Positions 25,190-33,292 of a stretch of DNA of 64,000 nucleotides are shown one piece after another (the stretch's first letter is position 1; each line of letters starts with the position of its first letter). The DNA is from Sciscionella marina DSM 45152 (GTDB lineage: Bacteria > Actinomycetota > Actinomycetes > Mycobacteriales > Pseudonocardiaceae), in assembly GCF_000379465.1 (NCBI RefSeq), contig NZ_KB905381.1:840969-904968 (forward strand). The letters are read 5' to 3'. The notes under the pieces are model-generated. The model was not told where the DNA came from. It was given only the letters and a program-made list of their open reading frames with translations, and did not search any database. The position numbers and the translations under genes were made by a program.

Positions 25190-25984
25190 ATGGCAGCCAG
25201 CCAGGACGATGTCCTCCTCGTCGAGCGGCACGGCGCGGTGCGCGTGCTGGTGTTCAACCGCCCGGAGCGGCTCAATGCCTGGACACTCGAGCTGGAGCGG
25301 CGCTACTTCGCCGAGCTCGCCGAGGCCGATGCCGATCCCGCGGTCCGCGCGATCGTGGTGACCGGGGCGGGCCGGGGCTTCTGCGCGGGGGCGGATCTCG
25401 AGGGACTGAACGCGCTGGGCGCCTCGGCGGGGGACCGGGAGCGGTTGCGCGACCGACCGGTGGAATTCCCGCTCGGGGTGAGCAAACCGCTGATCGCCGC
25501 GGTCAACGGGGCAGCAGCCGGGCTCGGCATGGTGCAGGCGCTGTACTGCGATCTGCGGTTCACCACGGCGGAAGCGAAGTTCACCACCTCGTTCGCCAGG
25601 CGCGGGCTCGTCGCGGAGTACGGCAGCGCATGGTTGCTTCCCCGGCTGATCGGCCGGGGCGCCGCGCTGGATCTGCTGCTCTCCGGGCGCGCGGTGCGTG
25701 GCGCGGAGGCGGTCCGGATCGGGCTTGCCGAGCGGGTGTGCGAGCCGGCGAACCTGCTCGCGGAGACGATCGCCTATGCCCGCGACCTCGCGGAGAACTG
25801 TTCCCCGACCGCGATGCGGATCATCAAGGAACAGGTCCGTGCCGCCGCCGGATCGGATTTCGCCGCGGCGCTCGCCGAATCGAAACGGCTCATGCAGGAA
25901 TCCTTCGAGCGCCCGGATTTCGTGGAGGGGGTGCGCAGCTATCTGGAATCGCGCGCCCCGGAATTCCCGCCGCTGGGCTCTTAA
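25190..25984 (+). CDS. Enoyl-CoA hydratase/isomerase family protein
   Basis: This 264-residue crotonase-fold protein has the oxyanion-hole segments GAGRGFCAGADLEGLN (near residue 60) and NGAAAGLGM (near 105). At the usual catalytic positions it reads FARRGLVAEYGSAWLLPRLIG, the form common in CaiD/PaaG-like members rather than the two-Glu hydratases. It could act in fatty acid or aromatic acid degradation. A TTGACA at 25155-25160 lies 29 bases before ATG 25190 and suggests a nearly leaderless mRNA. It converges with the AmaP-like gene with 4 overlapping bases. Confidence 0.9.
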   Translation: MAASQDDVLLVERHGAVRVLVFNRPERLNAWTLELERRYFAELAEADADPAVRAIVVTGAGRGFCAGADLEGLNALGASAGDRERLRDRPVEFPLGVSKPLIAAVNGAAAGLGMVQALYCDLRFTTAEAKFTTSFARRGLVAEYGSAWLLPRLIGRGAALDLLLSGRAVRGAEAVRIGLAERVCEPANLLAETIAYARDLAENCSPTAMRIIKEQVRAAAGSDFAAALAESKRLMQESFERPDFVEGVRSYLESRAPEFPPLGS

Positions 25985-26553
25985 TCGACCCGGGCGCTCG
26001 AGCCGTCCCGGAACCGGGCCTCGATCGTCACGGGCAGCTGCACGAAACCCAGCGCCCGCTGTAGCCGCGGGACCGCTTCCCCGGCGATGCGCTCCCGGAT
26101 GGCGGACAGCGGCGCCTCGTGGGTGACGCTCACGGTCAGGTGCAGGACCGGTTCGGATCGCTTGCCGTCCAGGCGGGCGGCCGCCTTGCACACCCCCGGA
26201 TAGGCACCGATCTCCGCGGCGAGCGGGACGACCGCGACACTCGTGGACAGGTTGGTGTTGCCCGCGGATTCCGGCTCCTCGAGGCGCAGCGTGGTATTCG
26301 CGGGCTTGCGGCCGAGCTGGGCGAAGATCCAGCGCAGGCAGAGCAGCCCGAGCAGCACGGCCACGACCGCGACCACGATGCTCACCCAATCCGGCGGTAC
26401 CGCGAGCCTGGGGATGAGCGCGGAATCCTTGCCGAGTACCGGAAGCACCCCGGTCGCCGTGCCGAGCGCGAAGGCGCCCGCGGCGAGCAGCACCAGTCCG
26501 AGGACCGCGAGCAGGGTGCGGTTGAGCCGGGCGGGACGATTGGGCAGGTTCAT
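25981..26553 (-). CDS. amaP: AmaP-like alkaline shock response membrane anchor protein
   Basis: This 190-residue protein has two N-terminal membrane segments (TLLAVLGLVLLAAGAFALGTA and SIVVAVVAVLLGLLCL) and a cytoplasmic C-terminal domain, the plan of AmaP, which anchors Asp23 at the membrane. I chose ATG 26553: it forms an ATGA overlap with the upstream DUF6286 gene, and the larger open frame is antisense or out-of-frame. It is the last gene of a five-gene minus-strand operon with two Asp23 proteins and a small membrane protein. Confidence 0.8.
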   Translation of the reverse strand: MNLPNRPARLNRTLLAVLGLVLLAAGAFALGTATGVLPVLGKDSALIPRLAVPPDWVSIVVAVVAVLLGLLCLRWIFAQLGRKPANTTLRLEEPESAGNTNLSTSVAVVPLAAEIGAYPGVCKAAARLDGKRSEPVLHLTVSVTHEAPLSAIRERIAGEAVPRLQRALGFVQLPVTIEARFRDGSSARVD

Positions 26554-27089
26554 CGCTTCGACCTCAGCTGCCTGATCCGCACCCGGACCGGACGCCGGGT
26601 GACGAGTTCCACCTGTTCGATACGGCGTTCGACCGCCGCGCCGATCTCCTCGGCGAAGGACGCGGAATCCTCCGTATGGGTGGTATATGCCGTGATGTGC
26701 GCTCCCTTGCGGGTGCACCGCGCCTTGGCCCGCTCGACCCCGGCCACGCCGCTCGCCGCGGTGCGCAGGGTGGTACGCAGGCTCCGTTTCGAGGCGCAGG
26801 CGCGCAGTCCGGATTCGTTGTCCCGCAGCGGGAGGGCGTTCGGCGCGCCGGGCAGGAACGCGGTGAGCAGCAGCACGATCCCGAGCACGGCGGCCACACA
26901 GCCGGCGATCAACACCGTGGTGTCGATCCAGCGCAGTCCGTGCAGCGTGCCGAACAGCTGCCGGTAGCCGAGCACCGGTGGATACCCGGTGAGCAGCTGG
27001 ATCGTGCTCGTCGCGAGCAGCGCACACACGCCGAGCAGTACGAGCGCGGCAAGCGCGGCCGCGATCGAGCGCCGTGGCCTGCGGATCAT
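26550..27089 (-). CDS. DUF6286-type membrane protein of the Asp23 cluster
   Basis: This 179-residue protein has two hydrophobic segments (AAALAALVLLGVCALLA and TVLIAGCVAAVLGIVLLLTAFLPG) followed by a basic cytoplasmic domain (RSLRTTLRTAASGVAGVE, later RRIEQVELVTRRPVRVRI). Its form parallels AmaP and I assign it to the DUF6286 group that sits beside Asp23 genes in actinobacteria. It is flanked by ATGA overlaps on both sides and has GGAGGG before ATG 27089. Function beyond membrane anchoring is unknown. Confidence 0.78.
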   Translation of the reverse strand: MIRRPRRSIAAALAALVLLGVCALLATSTIQLLTGYPPVLGYRQLFGTLHGLRWIDTTVLIAGCVAAVLGIVLLLTAFLPGAPNALPLRDNESGLRACASKRSLRTTLRTAASGVAGVERAKARCTRKGAHITAYTTHTEDSASFAEEIGAAVERRIEQVELVTRRPVRVRIRQLRSKR

Positions 27090-27409
27090 CGCACCCTCCT
27101 GGTGTCGTTCGCCGTCTCCAGCGCGGTGACCGTGATGTCCACCCGCGGGACGCCGAGACCGGTCAGTTCCCCGATCCGCTCGCGCACGAGCTCCCGGGCC
27201 CGGCCGGTCACCTCGCTCACCGGCTCCGGATAGCGCACCGAGACCCGCAGGCGCACGGTCGCGGTGTTGCCCTCGATGTTCGCCGTCGCCGTCGCCGTCC
27301 CGATACCGTCCATCCCGGCCAGTGCCCTCGTCGCGATGCGCTCCACGACGCGGTCGGCGATGGTCGTCTTCCCGCGATCGGCTGCCGGTGCGGCGCTGAG
27401 CACGGTCAT
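27086..27409 (-). CDS. Asp23/Gls24 family envelope stress protein, short form
   Basis: This 107-residue protein consists almost only of an Asp23 domain: DRGKTTIADRVVERIATRALAGMDGI, TATVRLRVSVRYPEPVSEVTGRARELVRERIGELTG, PRVDITVTALE. Start ATG 27409 follows the small membrane protein gene by 4 bases, and the stop overlaps the DUF6286 start (ATGA). Family members form membrane-tethered assemblies that respond to envelope or alkaline stress. Confidence 0.82.
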   Translation of the reverse strand: MTVLSAAPAADRGKTTIADRVVERIATRALAGMDGIGTATATANIEGNTATVRLRVSVRYPEPVSEVTGRARELVRERIGELTGLGVPRVDITVTALETANDTRRVR

Positions 27410-27413
27410 GCGC

Positions 27414-27590
27414 TCAGCCCCGGTCGCGATCGATGAACCGGGAAAGGTCGATCTTGCCGTCCAGGAATCGCCCGACGAGCAGACCGACCGCGCCGAGCAC
27501 CAGCACGATGAGGAATGCGCCGAAACCACCGAGGGCGGCGGCGAGTCCGAGCGCGAGCCCGGCGATCAGCCCGAGACTGGTGGAATTCAT
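27414..27590 (-). CDS. Small DUF2273-like membrane protein
   Basis: This 58-residue protein has a Gly/Ala/Leu-rich double hydrophobic stretch (LGLIAGLALGLAAALGGFGAFLIVLVLGAVG, given here in part) and a short charged tail (GRFLDGKIDLSRFIDRDRG). That is the usual shape of DUF2273 proteins that occur with Asp23 and AmaP. GGAGAG lies just before ATG 27590. Position between the two Asp23 genes supports a role as a membrane partner. Confidence 0.78.
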   Translation of the reverse strand: MNSTSLGLIAGLALGLAAALGGFGAFLIVLVLGAVGLLVGRFLDGKIDLSRFIDRDRG

Positions 27591-27603
27591 GAGTTCTCTC
27601 CGT

Positions 27604-28068
27604 TCACTGGACACGCTCGCCCGTACCGGAATCCCCGCCGCCGTCGTCCTCCTCGTCGTCACCGGGGAGATAGACATCATTGACCGCGATGTTGACCTCG
27701 ACCACCTCGAGCCCGGTCATCTGCTCGGTCGCGGTGATCACGTTGCGGCGGACCGCCTTGGTCAGATCGGCGATGGAGACCCCGTATTCCACGACGATCT
27801 GCAGATCCACCGCGGCCTGTTTCTCGCCCACCTCGACCGAGACACCCTGGCCCGCGCTCTGACCGGTTCCGGGGATACGGTCGCGGATCGCCCCGATGGC
27901 CCGGGCCGCGCCGCCGCCGAGGTCGTGGATTCCGGCGACCTCGCGCGCGGCCACCCCGGCGATCTTCGCCACGACGGTGTCCGCGATGCTCGTGGTGCCC
28001 TCACCGGGAGTCCGGTCCGCGTTCTCGCCGGTTTTCGGATCCGTCGCCTTCGTTTCCTGAGTGGTCAT
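27604..28068 (-). CDS. Asp23/Gls24 family envelope stress response protein
   Basis: This 154-residue protein has a charged N-terminal tail, an Asp23 domain (SIADTVVAKIAGVAAREVAGIHDLG, VDLQIVVEYGVSIADLTKAVRRNVI, VEVNIAVNDVYLPGD) and an acidic C-terminal tail. ATG 28068 has a strong AGGAGA site. It is the first gene of the minus-strand operon and is divergent from csbD across a gap holding a 14-bp perfect palindrome, so the two stress genes may share control. Confidence 0.9.
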   Translation of the reverse strand: MTTQETKATDPKTGENADRTPGEGTTSIADTVVAKIAGVAAREVAGIHDLGGGAARAIGAIRDRIPGTGQSAGQGVSVEVGEKQAAVDLQIVVEYGVSIADLTKAVRRNVITATEQMTGLEVVEVNIAVNDVYLPGDDEEDDGGGDSGTGERVQ

Positions 28069-28139
28069 TCGAATTCTCCTCACGCTTTTCGGGTATCCCT
28101 GACGACACCGAGCACTTTCCTGTGTCACGGTATCTCCAT

Positions 28140-28153
28140 GTGATACGTATCAC
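28140..28153. promoter_or_regulatory. Perfect palindrome in asp23/csbD divergent promoter
   Basis: GTGATACGTATCAC is a perfect 14-bp palindrome 72 bases before the asp23 start and 87 before csbD. Related GTATC elements occur nearby (GGTATC at 28129-28134, CCGTATCG at 28209). It is a probable operator; its regulator cannot be named. Confidence 0.55.
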
Positions 28154-28240
28154 CGAGCCGAGATCGTGAGGAATTCGCCGAATGCGGTGTCCAGGCTCGT
28201 GACAGTGACCGTATCGAGTGATGGACTGAAGGAGAACGGC

Positions 28241-28438
28241 ATGTCTTTCGGTGACAAGATGGACGACCTCGCCGGGAAGGCGAAGGAAGCAGCCGGCAAG
28301 GCGACCGGCGATGACAAGCTCGACGCCGAGGGCAAGGGCGACCAGGCCAAGGCCGAGTTCAAGGAAGCGGCCAAGGGCGTCAAGGACGCCGTGAGCGATG
28401 CGGCCGGGAAGGCGAAGGAGGCCTTCAAGAAGGATTGA
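28241..28438 (+). CDS. csbD: CsbD family stress protein
   Basis: This 65-residue, Lys/Ala/Asp-rich, probably disordered or amphipathic helical protein has repeated AGKAKEAAGKATGD and KGVKDAVSDAAGKAKEAF units, typical of CsbD-like general stress proteins. A clear AAGGAGAA site precedes ATG 28241. It is the first gene in the plus-strand half of the Asp23 cluster and lies 40 bases before the sigma-factor gene. Confidence 0.88.
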   Translation: MSFGDKMDDLAGKAKEAAGKATGDDKLDAEGKGDQAKAEFKEAAKGVKDAVSDAAGKAKEAFKKD

Positions 28439-28478
28439 GGTCCTCGGCCGTGCGGAACAGAAGGTGTGGCGGACCCGA

Positions 28479-29027
28479 GTGGTAGCGGACGAGCTCGACG
28501 ACGCGACCCTGGTCGCACGCGCCCGGGACGGTGACGTGCGCGCGTACGAAGAGCTCGTCCGCCGCCATCAGGACCGGATGTTCCGGCTCGCGCTGCGCAT
28601 GCTCGGCAACCGCGGGGACGCTGAGGATGTCGTGCAGGAGGTCTTCCTCACCGTGTGGCGCAGGCTCGCCCAGTTGCAACAGGACGCGGCGTTCCTCGGC
28701 TGGCTCTACCGCACGACGACCAACCGCTGCCTCAACGTCCTGCGCTCGCGCAAACCGAGCGCCGATGTGGACTGGGAGGAAATCGCGGCACCCGGCAACC
28801 AGGCGGGCCCGGAGCGCAGCGCGCAGGTGAGCGAGCAACTCGCGGTGCTGAACCGGGCCCTGCGGGAACTCACCCCCGAGCAGCGGGCATGCTGGCTGCT
28901 CAGAGAAGTGCACGGGCGCTCCTACGAGGAGATCGGGGCGGCCGTCGGCGCGAGCCCGACCGCGGTGCGCGGGCGCATCGCCCGGGCCCGCGCACAACTG
29001 GCAGAGGTGATGCGGCCATGGCGATGA
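28479..29027 (+). CDS. ECF-like RNA polymerase sigma factor
   Basis: This 182-residue sigma-70-family protein has region 2 (LVARARDGDVRAYEELVRRHQDRMFRLALRMLGNRGDAEDVVQEVFLTVWRRL, given here in part, with the DAEDVVQEVF core) and region 4 (LRELTPEQRACWLLREVHGRSYEEIGAAVGASPTAVRGRIARAR, in part). Regions 1 and 3 are absent, as in ECF factors. I chose GTG 28479; GTG 28464 is a possible alternative with no better ribosome site. It overlaps the next gene, which carries a zinc-binding anti-sigma motif, and so is likely held inactive by that protein. Confidence 0.88.
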   Translation: MVADELDDATLVARARDGDVRAYEELVRRHQDRMFRLALRMLGNRGDAEDVVQEVFLTVWRRLAQLQQDAAFLGWLYRTTTNRCLNVLRSRKPSADVDWEEIAAPGNQAGPERSAQVSEQLAVLNRALRELTPEQRACWLLREVHGRSYEEIGAAVGASPTAVRGRIARARAQLAEVMRPWR

Positions 29028-29581
29028 CGCCAGGGTACGAGCCGTATCTGCTGCCCTGCGGGCGCGAGCTCGAACAGGTGTGGCAGAACCTCGAAGCGGG
29101 GCGCACGGATGAACACGAGGCCTCATGCCGGCACTGCGCGACCGCGCGGGAGAGCCTCGGGGCGCTGCACGCGGCCACCGCCGAGCTGCTCACCGATCAG
29201 GAACGGCCCTCGGGCGCGCTCACCGATCGCATCATGTCCGCGGTGCGTGCCGAGGTGCGCAGGGGAGATCTGCTGCCGTTGCCGCCGACCGAACTCGGTC
29301 CGGTGGAGATCAGCGAGCAGGCGGTCGCGGTCGTGCTGCGGTACGCGGCGGACGAGGTGACCGGGGTGCGGGCGCGGCGCTGCCGGGTCCGGGTGGCGGA
29401 TGAAAGCCGGGAGGGGGTGGTGCTCGTGACCGCGGAGCTGACGATCGCGGTCGCGCACGCGACCGGGGTCGAGACGGCGGCCGAGATCGTCCGGGAACGG
29501 GTGCGGGCGGCGTGCGCGAACCGGATCGGATTCGAGCTCGCCCGGCTCGATGTGCACATCGCGGATGTCTACGATGTCTAG
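29018..29581 (+). CDS. Fusion of ZAS-like zinc-binding anti-sigma motif and Asp23 domain
   Basis: This 187-residue protein begins with about 50 residues like a ZAS anti-sigma domain, with an H-x3-C-x2-C motif (DEHEASCRHCATARE, near residues 32-43). It ends with an Asp23/Gls24 domain (ISEQAVAVVLRYAADEVTGV, VLVTAELTIAVAHATGVETAAEIVRERVRAAC, VHIADVYDV). ATG 29018 lies 10 bases inside the sigma gene; ATG 29024 (ATGA overlap) is equally possible. The arrangement suggests it binds and restrains the sigma factor and links it to the Asp23 assembly. The motif and domains are visible; the regulatory link is inferred. Confidence 0.75.
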   Translation: MAMTPGYEPYLLPCGRELEQVWQNLEAGRTDEHEASCRHCATARESLGALHAATAELLTDQERPSGALTDRIMSAVRAEVRRGDLLPLPPTELGPVEISEQAVAVVLRYAADEVTGVRARRCRVRVADESREGVVLVTAELTIAVAHATGVETAAEIVRERVRAACANRIGFELARLDVHIADVYDV

Positions 29582-29960
29582 CGCCGGAGCGGAATGGGTG
29601 TTCGACGAGGCGGTGCTCGCCGCCATCGCGGTGGACGCCGCGCGGCGCACGCCCGGCGTGGTCCGGATGGAGCCGGGACTGCGTGGGCTGCTCGACCGGA
29701 TGGGCCGCGGGGTGCGCGAACGTCTCGGCGGGCTGGAACGTGCGCCGTCCGAGGGGGCGCGGGCCGTAATGGCGGACGGCGAGGTGCGGATCGGGCTCGA
29801 TCTGGCCGTCTCCGGCTCGGCGCGGGCCGCGGATGTGGCCGCGCGGGCGCAGCGTGCGGTCGCCGAGGCGATCGCCTCCGCCACCGGGCTGACCGCAAGT
29901 GTTGTCACCGTGTCCGTTCTGGACGTCGAGCTCAGTGCGAACGGAGAACCTCCGGCATGA
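29574..29960 (+). CDS. Asp23/Gls24-like protein
   Basis: This 128-residue protein resembles Asp23 in its alternating strands and helices: EAVLAAIAVDAARRTPGVVRM, then VRIGLDLAVSGSARAADVAARAQRAVAEAIAS and VVTVSVLDVEL. ATG 29574 overlaps the previous stop by 8 bases; two earlier in-frame ATGs are less likely. Its stop shares ATGA with the next gene. It forms part of the sigma/anti-sigma/Asp23 operon. Confidence 0.72.
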   Translation: MSSAGAEWVFDEAVLAAIAVDAARRTPGVVRMEPGLRGLLDRMGRGVRERLGGLERAPSEGARAVMADGEVRIGLDLAVSGSARAADVAARAQRAVAEAIASATGLTASVVTVSVLDVELSANGEPPA

Positions 29961-30274
29961 ACCAGAAAACCGGCCTCGCCGAACAGCTGCTGGCCGCTGT
30001 GTCCACTGTGGACGGATTGCGGCCGGCGACACCGGCCACGGTGCCGAAGACCGTGCGCACCGCGTGGAATGTGGACACGCTCGCCGTCGACGTGTCCACG
30101 GAACTGGTGGAGATCCGGCTGGTCGCCGCGAAACTGCCGCTGCCGGGGCTGCTCACCGAGCTGGAGGCCGCTGTCCGCCCGATCCTGGCGGACAGCGAGG
30201 TCCCGGACGCCCGGCTACGGCTCGTGGTGGCCGATCTGGATCGGGCCGCCCTGGATCAGGGCACGGTGAGCTGA
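29957..30274 (+). CDS. Small hypothetical protein of the Asp23 operon
   Basis: This 105-residue protein is of unknown function. It has no membrane segment; the central part (VDTLAVDVSTELVEIRLVAAKLPLPGLLTELEAAVRPIL, in part) has strand-helix periodicity similar to a minimal Asp23 domain, so a divergent family member is possible. ATG 29957 forms ATGA with the upstream stop. It is the last gene of the plus-strand operon and overlaps the convergent ABC ATPase gene by 19 bases. Confidence 0.65.
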   Translation: MNQKTGLAEQLLAAVSTVDGLRPATPATVPKTVRTAWNVDTLAVDVSTELVEIRLVAAKLPLPGLLTELEAAVRPILADSEVPDARLRLVVADLDRAALDQGTVS

Positions 30275-31539
30275 CCGGAATCCGTGTCGTAGTCGTACAG
30301 CTCCCCGTAACGGCCCCAGTCGATCGCGGTGTCCAGCTGCTGGCGCGCCTCGGTGCTCGGGAAACCCCGGCGCAGCAGGTCGAGGAAGAAATCCGCGCGC
30401 AGTTTCCCGTTCTGGCTGCTGGCCAGCGCACGGACGATGGTGCGCACCAGCGGGGCCCGGTCTCGGACCTGTGCGGCGAAGATCTCCTTGCTGCGCTGGA
30501 TATCCGCTCCGGTGAACTCCTTGCCGGTGGTGGTGAGCGCCAGCTCCCCGCCGTCCACGGTGAGCAGATCGAGCATGGTCGCCGCGTCCACGAGGGGGAA
30601 CAGATCGTCGATCTCGAAATTGAGTTCCCCTGCGATGTCCGGCAGTTCGGCACGCCCGCCGCTCGCGCCCACGATCTCGGTGAGCCCGGCAAGCCCGCCG
30701 ACCGAGACCGGGGGCAGCGGGCGCGCGGTCGGGGTGGCCTCCGCGGGTTCGGGCACATCGACCCCGGGCTCGCGACCGGTCAGGTGGTCGTAGAGGCGCT
30801 CCACGAGGGCGGCGAACCGCGGGGATTTCTTGTCCCGCGGTCGTTCCAGGCCGATCTCGACCTCGGCGACCAGGTGACCGGGATTGGCACCGAGCACGAC
30901 CACCCGGTCGGCGAGCTGCACCGCCTCCTCGATGTTGTGCGTGACCACGCAGACCGCCTTGGTGGGGAACCGTTCCCCGGACCACAGCGAGATCAGCTCA
31001 CCGCGCAGGTTCTCCGCGGTGAGCACGTCGAGCGCGGAGAACGGCTCATCCATCAGCAGCACATCGGGTTCGAGCACGAGTGCGCGGGCGAACCCCACGC
31101 GCTGCCGCATTCCGCCGGAGAGCTCCTTGGGGTAGGCCGATTCGAACCCGTCCAACCCGATCAGATCGATCGCGGCGAGCGCGCGTTCGGTGCGTTCGCG
31201 CGGGGCGACCTGGCGCGCGGCGAGCCCGAGCTCCACATTGTCCTGCACGGTGAGCCAGGGCATGAGCGCGAAGGACTGAAAGACCATCGCGGTCCCCGGA
31301 TTCGCTCCGCGCAGTTCGGTTCCCCGGTAACGTACCGAACCGCTGCTCGGCGCGATCAGCCCGGCGAGAGTGCGCAGCAGGGTGGACTTGCCCGAACCGG
31401 AACGCCCGAGCAGCGCGACGATCTCGCCCGCGCGCAGCTGGAGGTCGATGCCCTCGAGCACCTGCAGTTCATCGCCTGCCGCGCCGGGGAAGCTCTTCCC
31501 GAGCGCAGCGGCTTCGATCAGGATTTCCTTGCCCATCAT
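30256..31539 (-). CDS. Nitrate/sulfonate-type ABC ATPase with C-terminal AAA-associated domain
   Basis: This 427-residue protein has an ABC domain with Walker A GRSGSGKST near residue 47, signature LSGGMRQRVGFARAL, and Walker B VLLMDEPFSALD. After residue ~270 comes an AAA-associated C-terminal domain (ELNFEIDDLFPLVDAATMLDLL, then FFLDLLRRGFPSTEARQQLDTAIDWGRY, in parts). It pairs with the duplicated permease encoded 16 bases upstream. No binding-protein gene is present. This class is annotated as an anion transporter, but the substrate here is unknown; the gene context (MgtA, MgtC) hints at ion homeostasis. Confidence 0.88.
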   Translation of the reverse strand: MMGKEILIEAAALGKSFPGAAGDELQVLEGIDLQLRAGEIVALLGRSGSGKSTLLRTLAGLIAPSSGSVRYRGTELRGANPGTAMVFQSFALMPWLTVQDNVELGLAARQVAPRERTERALAAIDLIGLDGFESAYPKELSGGMRQRVGFARALVLEPDVLLMDEPFSALDVLTAENLRGELISLWSGERFPTKAVCVVTHNIEEAVQLADRVVVLGANPGHLVAEVEIGLERPRDKKSPRFAALVERLYDHLTGREPGVDVPEPAEATPTARPLPPVSVGGLAGLTEIVGASGGRAELPDIAGELNFEIDDLFPLVDAATMLDLLTVDGGELALTTTGKEFTGADIQRSKEIFAAQVRDRAPLVRTIVRALASSQNGKLRADFFLDLLRRGFPSTEARQQLDTAIDWGRYGELYDYDTDSGQLTVP

Positions 31540-31555
31540 GGGATTCCCCTCTGTC

Positions 31556-33289
31556 TCAGATTGCGTAGCGCTTTTCGGCGAGCCGGTAAAGGGGCCGCCA
31601 GAACACCCGGTTGAGCCCGACGACGAACAGGCTCATCACCGCGACCCCGATCAGAATGCGGCCCGGGTCCCCGGCGCCGGTCGCCTCGGTGATGTAGGCG
31701 CCGAGCCCGGTCGCGGTGAGCGTGTTGCCGTGATAGGTCACGATCTCGGCGACGATGGAGGCGTTCCACGCGCCACCGGCCGCGGTGATGCCGCCGGTGA
31801 TGTAACTCGGGAACACCGCGGGCAGGATCAGCTTGCGCCACCACAGTCTCCGTGGCAGCCGCAGATTCGCCGCCGCCTCGCGCAGGTCGTTCGGGATCGC
31901 GCTGGCCCCCGCGATCACGTTGAACAGGATGTACCACTGCGCGCCGAGCGCCATGAGCAGGATCCCGCCGACATCCAGGCCGATCCCGGTGGCCACCAGC
32001 ACCGCGGCCACGAGCGGGAACAGGAAGTTCGCCGGGAACGAGGCGAGCACCTGCACGACGGGCTGGGCGAGCCGGGAAACCCTGGGGTTGAGCCCGATCC
32101 ACACGCCGATCGGAACCCACACGCAGGTGGCCACCACGAGCAGCACCAGCACTCTGCCGAAGGTGACGAGTCCGAGCAGCAACGCGTGCCCGAGTTCGCC
32201 GAATCCCGTGGTGGCCTCGATGAAGGCCAGCATCCGGTAGAGCCCGTAGCCGAGCGCGGCGAGCACCGCCACCGCGAAGACCACATCGGTGGCCCGGCGG
32301 CGCAGCGCGGAACCGGCGATCCGGTGCTCGGCCAGACCGAACACCGCGAAGCACCGGTCCAGCGGATAGATCAGCCTGCCGAAGACCGCGCGCAGTGCCA
32401 CGGGAATGCGGGACCGGCGCAGCAGCCCGAGGAACAGGCTGCGCGGTGCCTCGGCGACATCCGAGTCCTCCACCCGGAATCGCTCGGCCCACGCGGTCAG
32501 CGGACGCCAGAACAGTACGTTGACCCCGATGATGAGCACGATCATCACCGCGACCGCGAGCCCGACCCTGTCGAGTTGCCCGGCATCGCTTGCCGCGGCG
32601 ACATAGGAACCGATCCCGGGCAGCGCGTAGTCGTGGTTGTTCACGCTGATCGCCTCGGACGCGGTGAGGAAGAACCAGCCGCCGCCGAAGCTCATCATCC
32701 CGTTCCAGACCAGGCCGATCATCCCGCTCGGGGCGTCCACCCGCCAGAACCGCTGCCATCGGGAAAGCCGCAGCAGCCGCGCGGCCTCGTCGAGTTCACG
32801 GGGCTGGGAGCGCAGCGAGTGGTAGAAGGCGAAGGTCATGTTCCACACCTGGGAGGTGAAGATCGCGAACACCGAGGCGCATTCCAGGCCGAGCTCGGAT
32901 CCGGGGAACAGCGCGATGAATCCGGTGATGGTCACCGAAACGAAGCCGAGGATCGGCACCGACTGCAGGATGTCGAGCACCGGGATCAGGATTTTCTCCG
33001 CGCGCCGCAACCGGGCAGCCGCGGTGCCCACGATGAACGTGAACAGCACGGAAAGTACGAGCGCGGCGAACATGCGCAGCAGCGAACGGCCGGCGTACTC
33101 GGGAAGCAGCGTGGGATCGGTGGACACCTTGGCCGCGGCGGTGTCCGGATTCCACGGCGCCGCCGCTCCGCCTGCGAGGCGGACGATCAGCCACAGCAGG
33201 ACGGCGGCACCGAGGAACACGAGGACGTCGGCGACTCCTCGCCCGCGGGTGAAGGTTCCGCGGGCCGGAAAGACACGGAGCAGGGACAT
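31556..33289 (-). CDS. ABC transporter permease with duplicated membrane domain
   Basis: This 577-residue protein contains two BPD_transp_1 permease units in one chain. The first has an EAA-type loop LDEAARLLRLSRWQRFWRVDAP (near residue 190) and the second PNDLREAAANLRLPRRLWWRKLILPA (near 480). About eleven or twelve hydrophobic segments are visible. One polypeptide would thus form the whole channel with a dimer of the ATPase encoded next. Start ATG 33289 is 3 bases after the mgtC stop, showing co-transcription with the Mg-type genes. Confidence 0.88.
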   Translation of the reverse strand: MSLLRVFPARGTFTRGRGVADVLVFLGAAVLLWLIVRLAGGAAAPWNPDTAAAKVSTDPTLLPEYAGRSLLRMFAALVLSVLFTFIVGTAAARLRRAEKILIPVLDILQSVPILGFVSVTITGFIALFPGSELGLECASVFAIFTSQVWNMTFAFYHSLRSQPRELDEAARLLRLSRWQRFWRVDAPSGMIGLVWNGMMSFGGGWFFLTASEAISVNNHDYALPGIGSYVAAASDAGQLDRVGLAVAVMIVLIIGVNVLFWRPLTAWAERFRVEDSDVAEAPRSLFLGLLRRSRIPVALRAVFGRLIYPLDRCFAVFGLAEHRIAGSALRRRATDVVFAVAVLAALGYGLYRMLAFIEATTGFGELGHALLLGLVTFGRVLVLLVVATCVWVPIGVWIGLNPRVSRLAQPVVQVLASFPANFLFPLVAAVLVATGIGLDVGGILLMALGAQWYILFNVIAGASAIPNDLREAAANLRLPRRLWWRKLILPAVFPSYITGGITAAGGAWNASIVAEIVTYHGNTLTATGLGAYITEATGAGDPGRILIGVAVMSLFVVGLNRVFWRPLYRLAEKRYAI

Positions 33290-33292
33290 GGT

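Noticed and set aside
24113-26389. A 758-codon minus-strand frame over the GNAT, enoyl-CoA hydratase and amaP region
   Set aside because: Shadow of three well-supported genes; no domain readable.
28091-28096. GGGTAT as a stress-sigma -10 for csbD
   Set aside because: No GTTT -35 at the right distance and the site is about 145 bases from the start codon.
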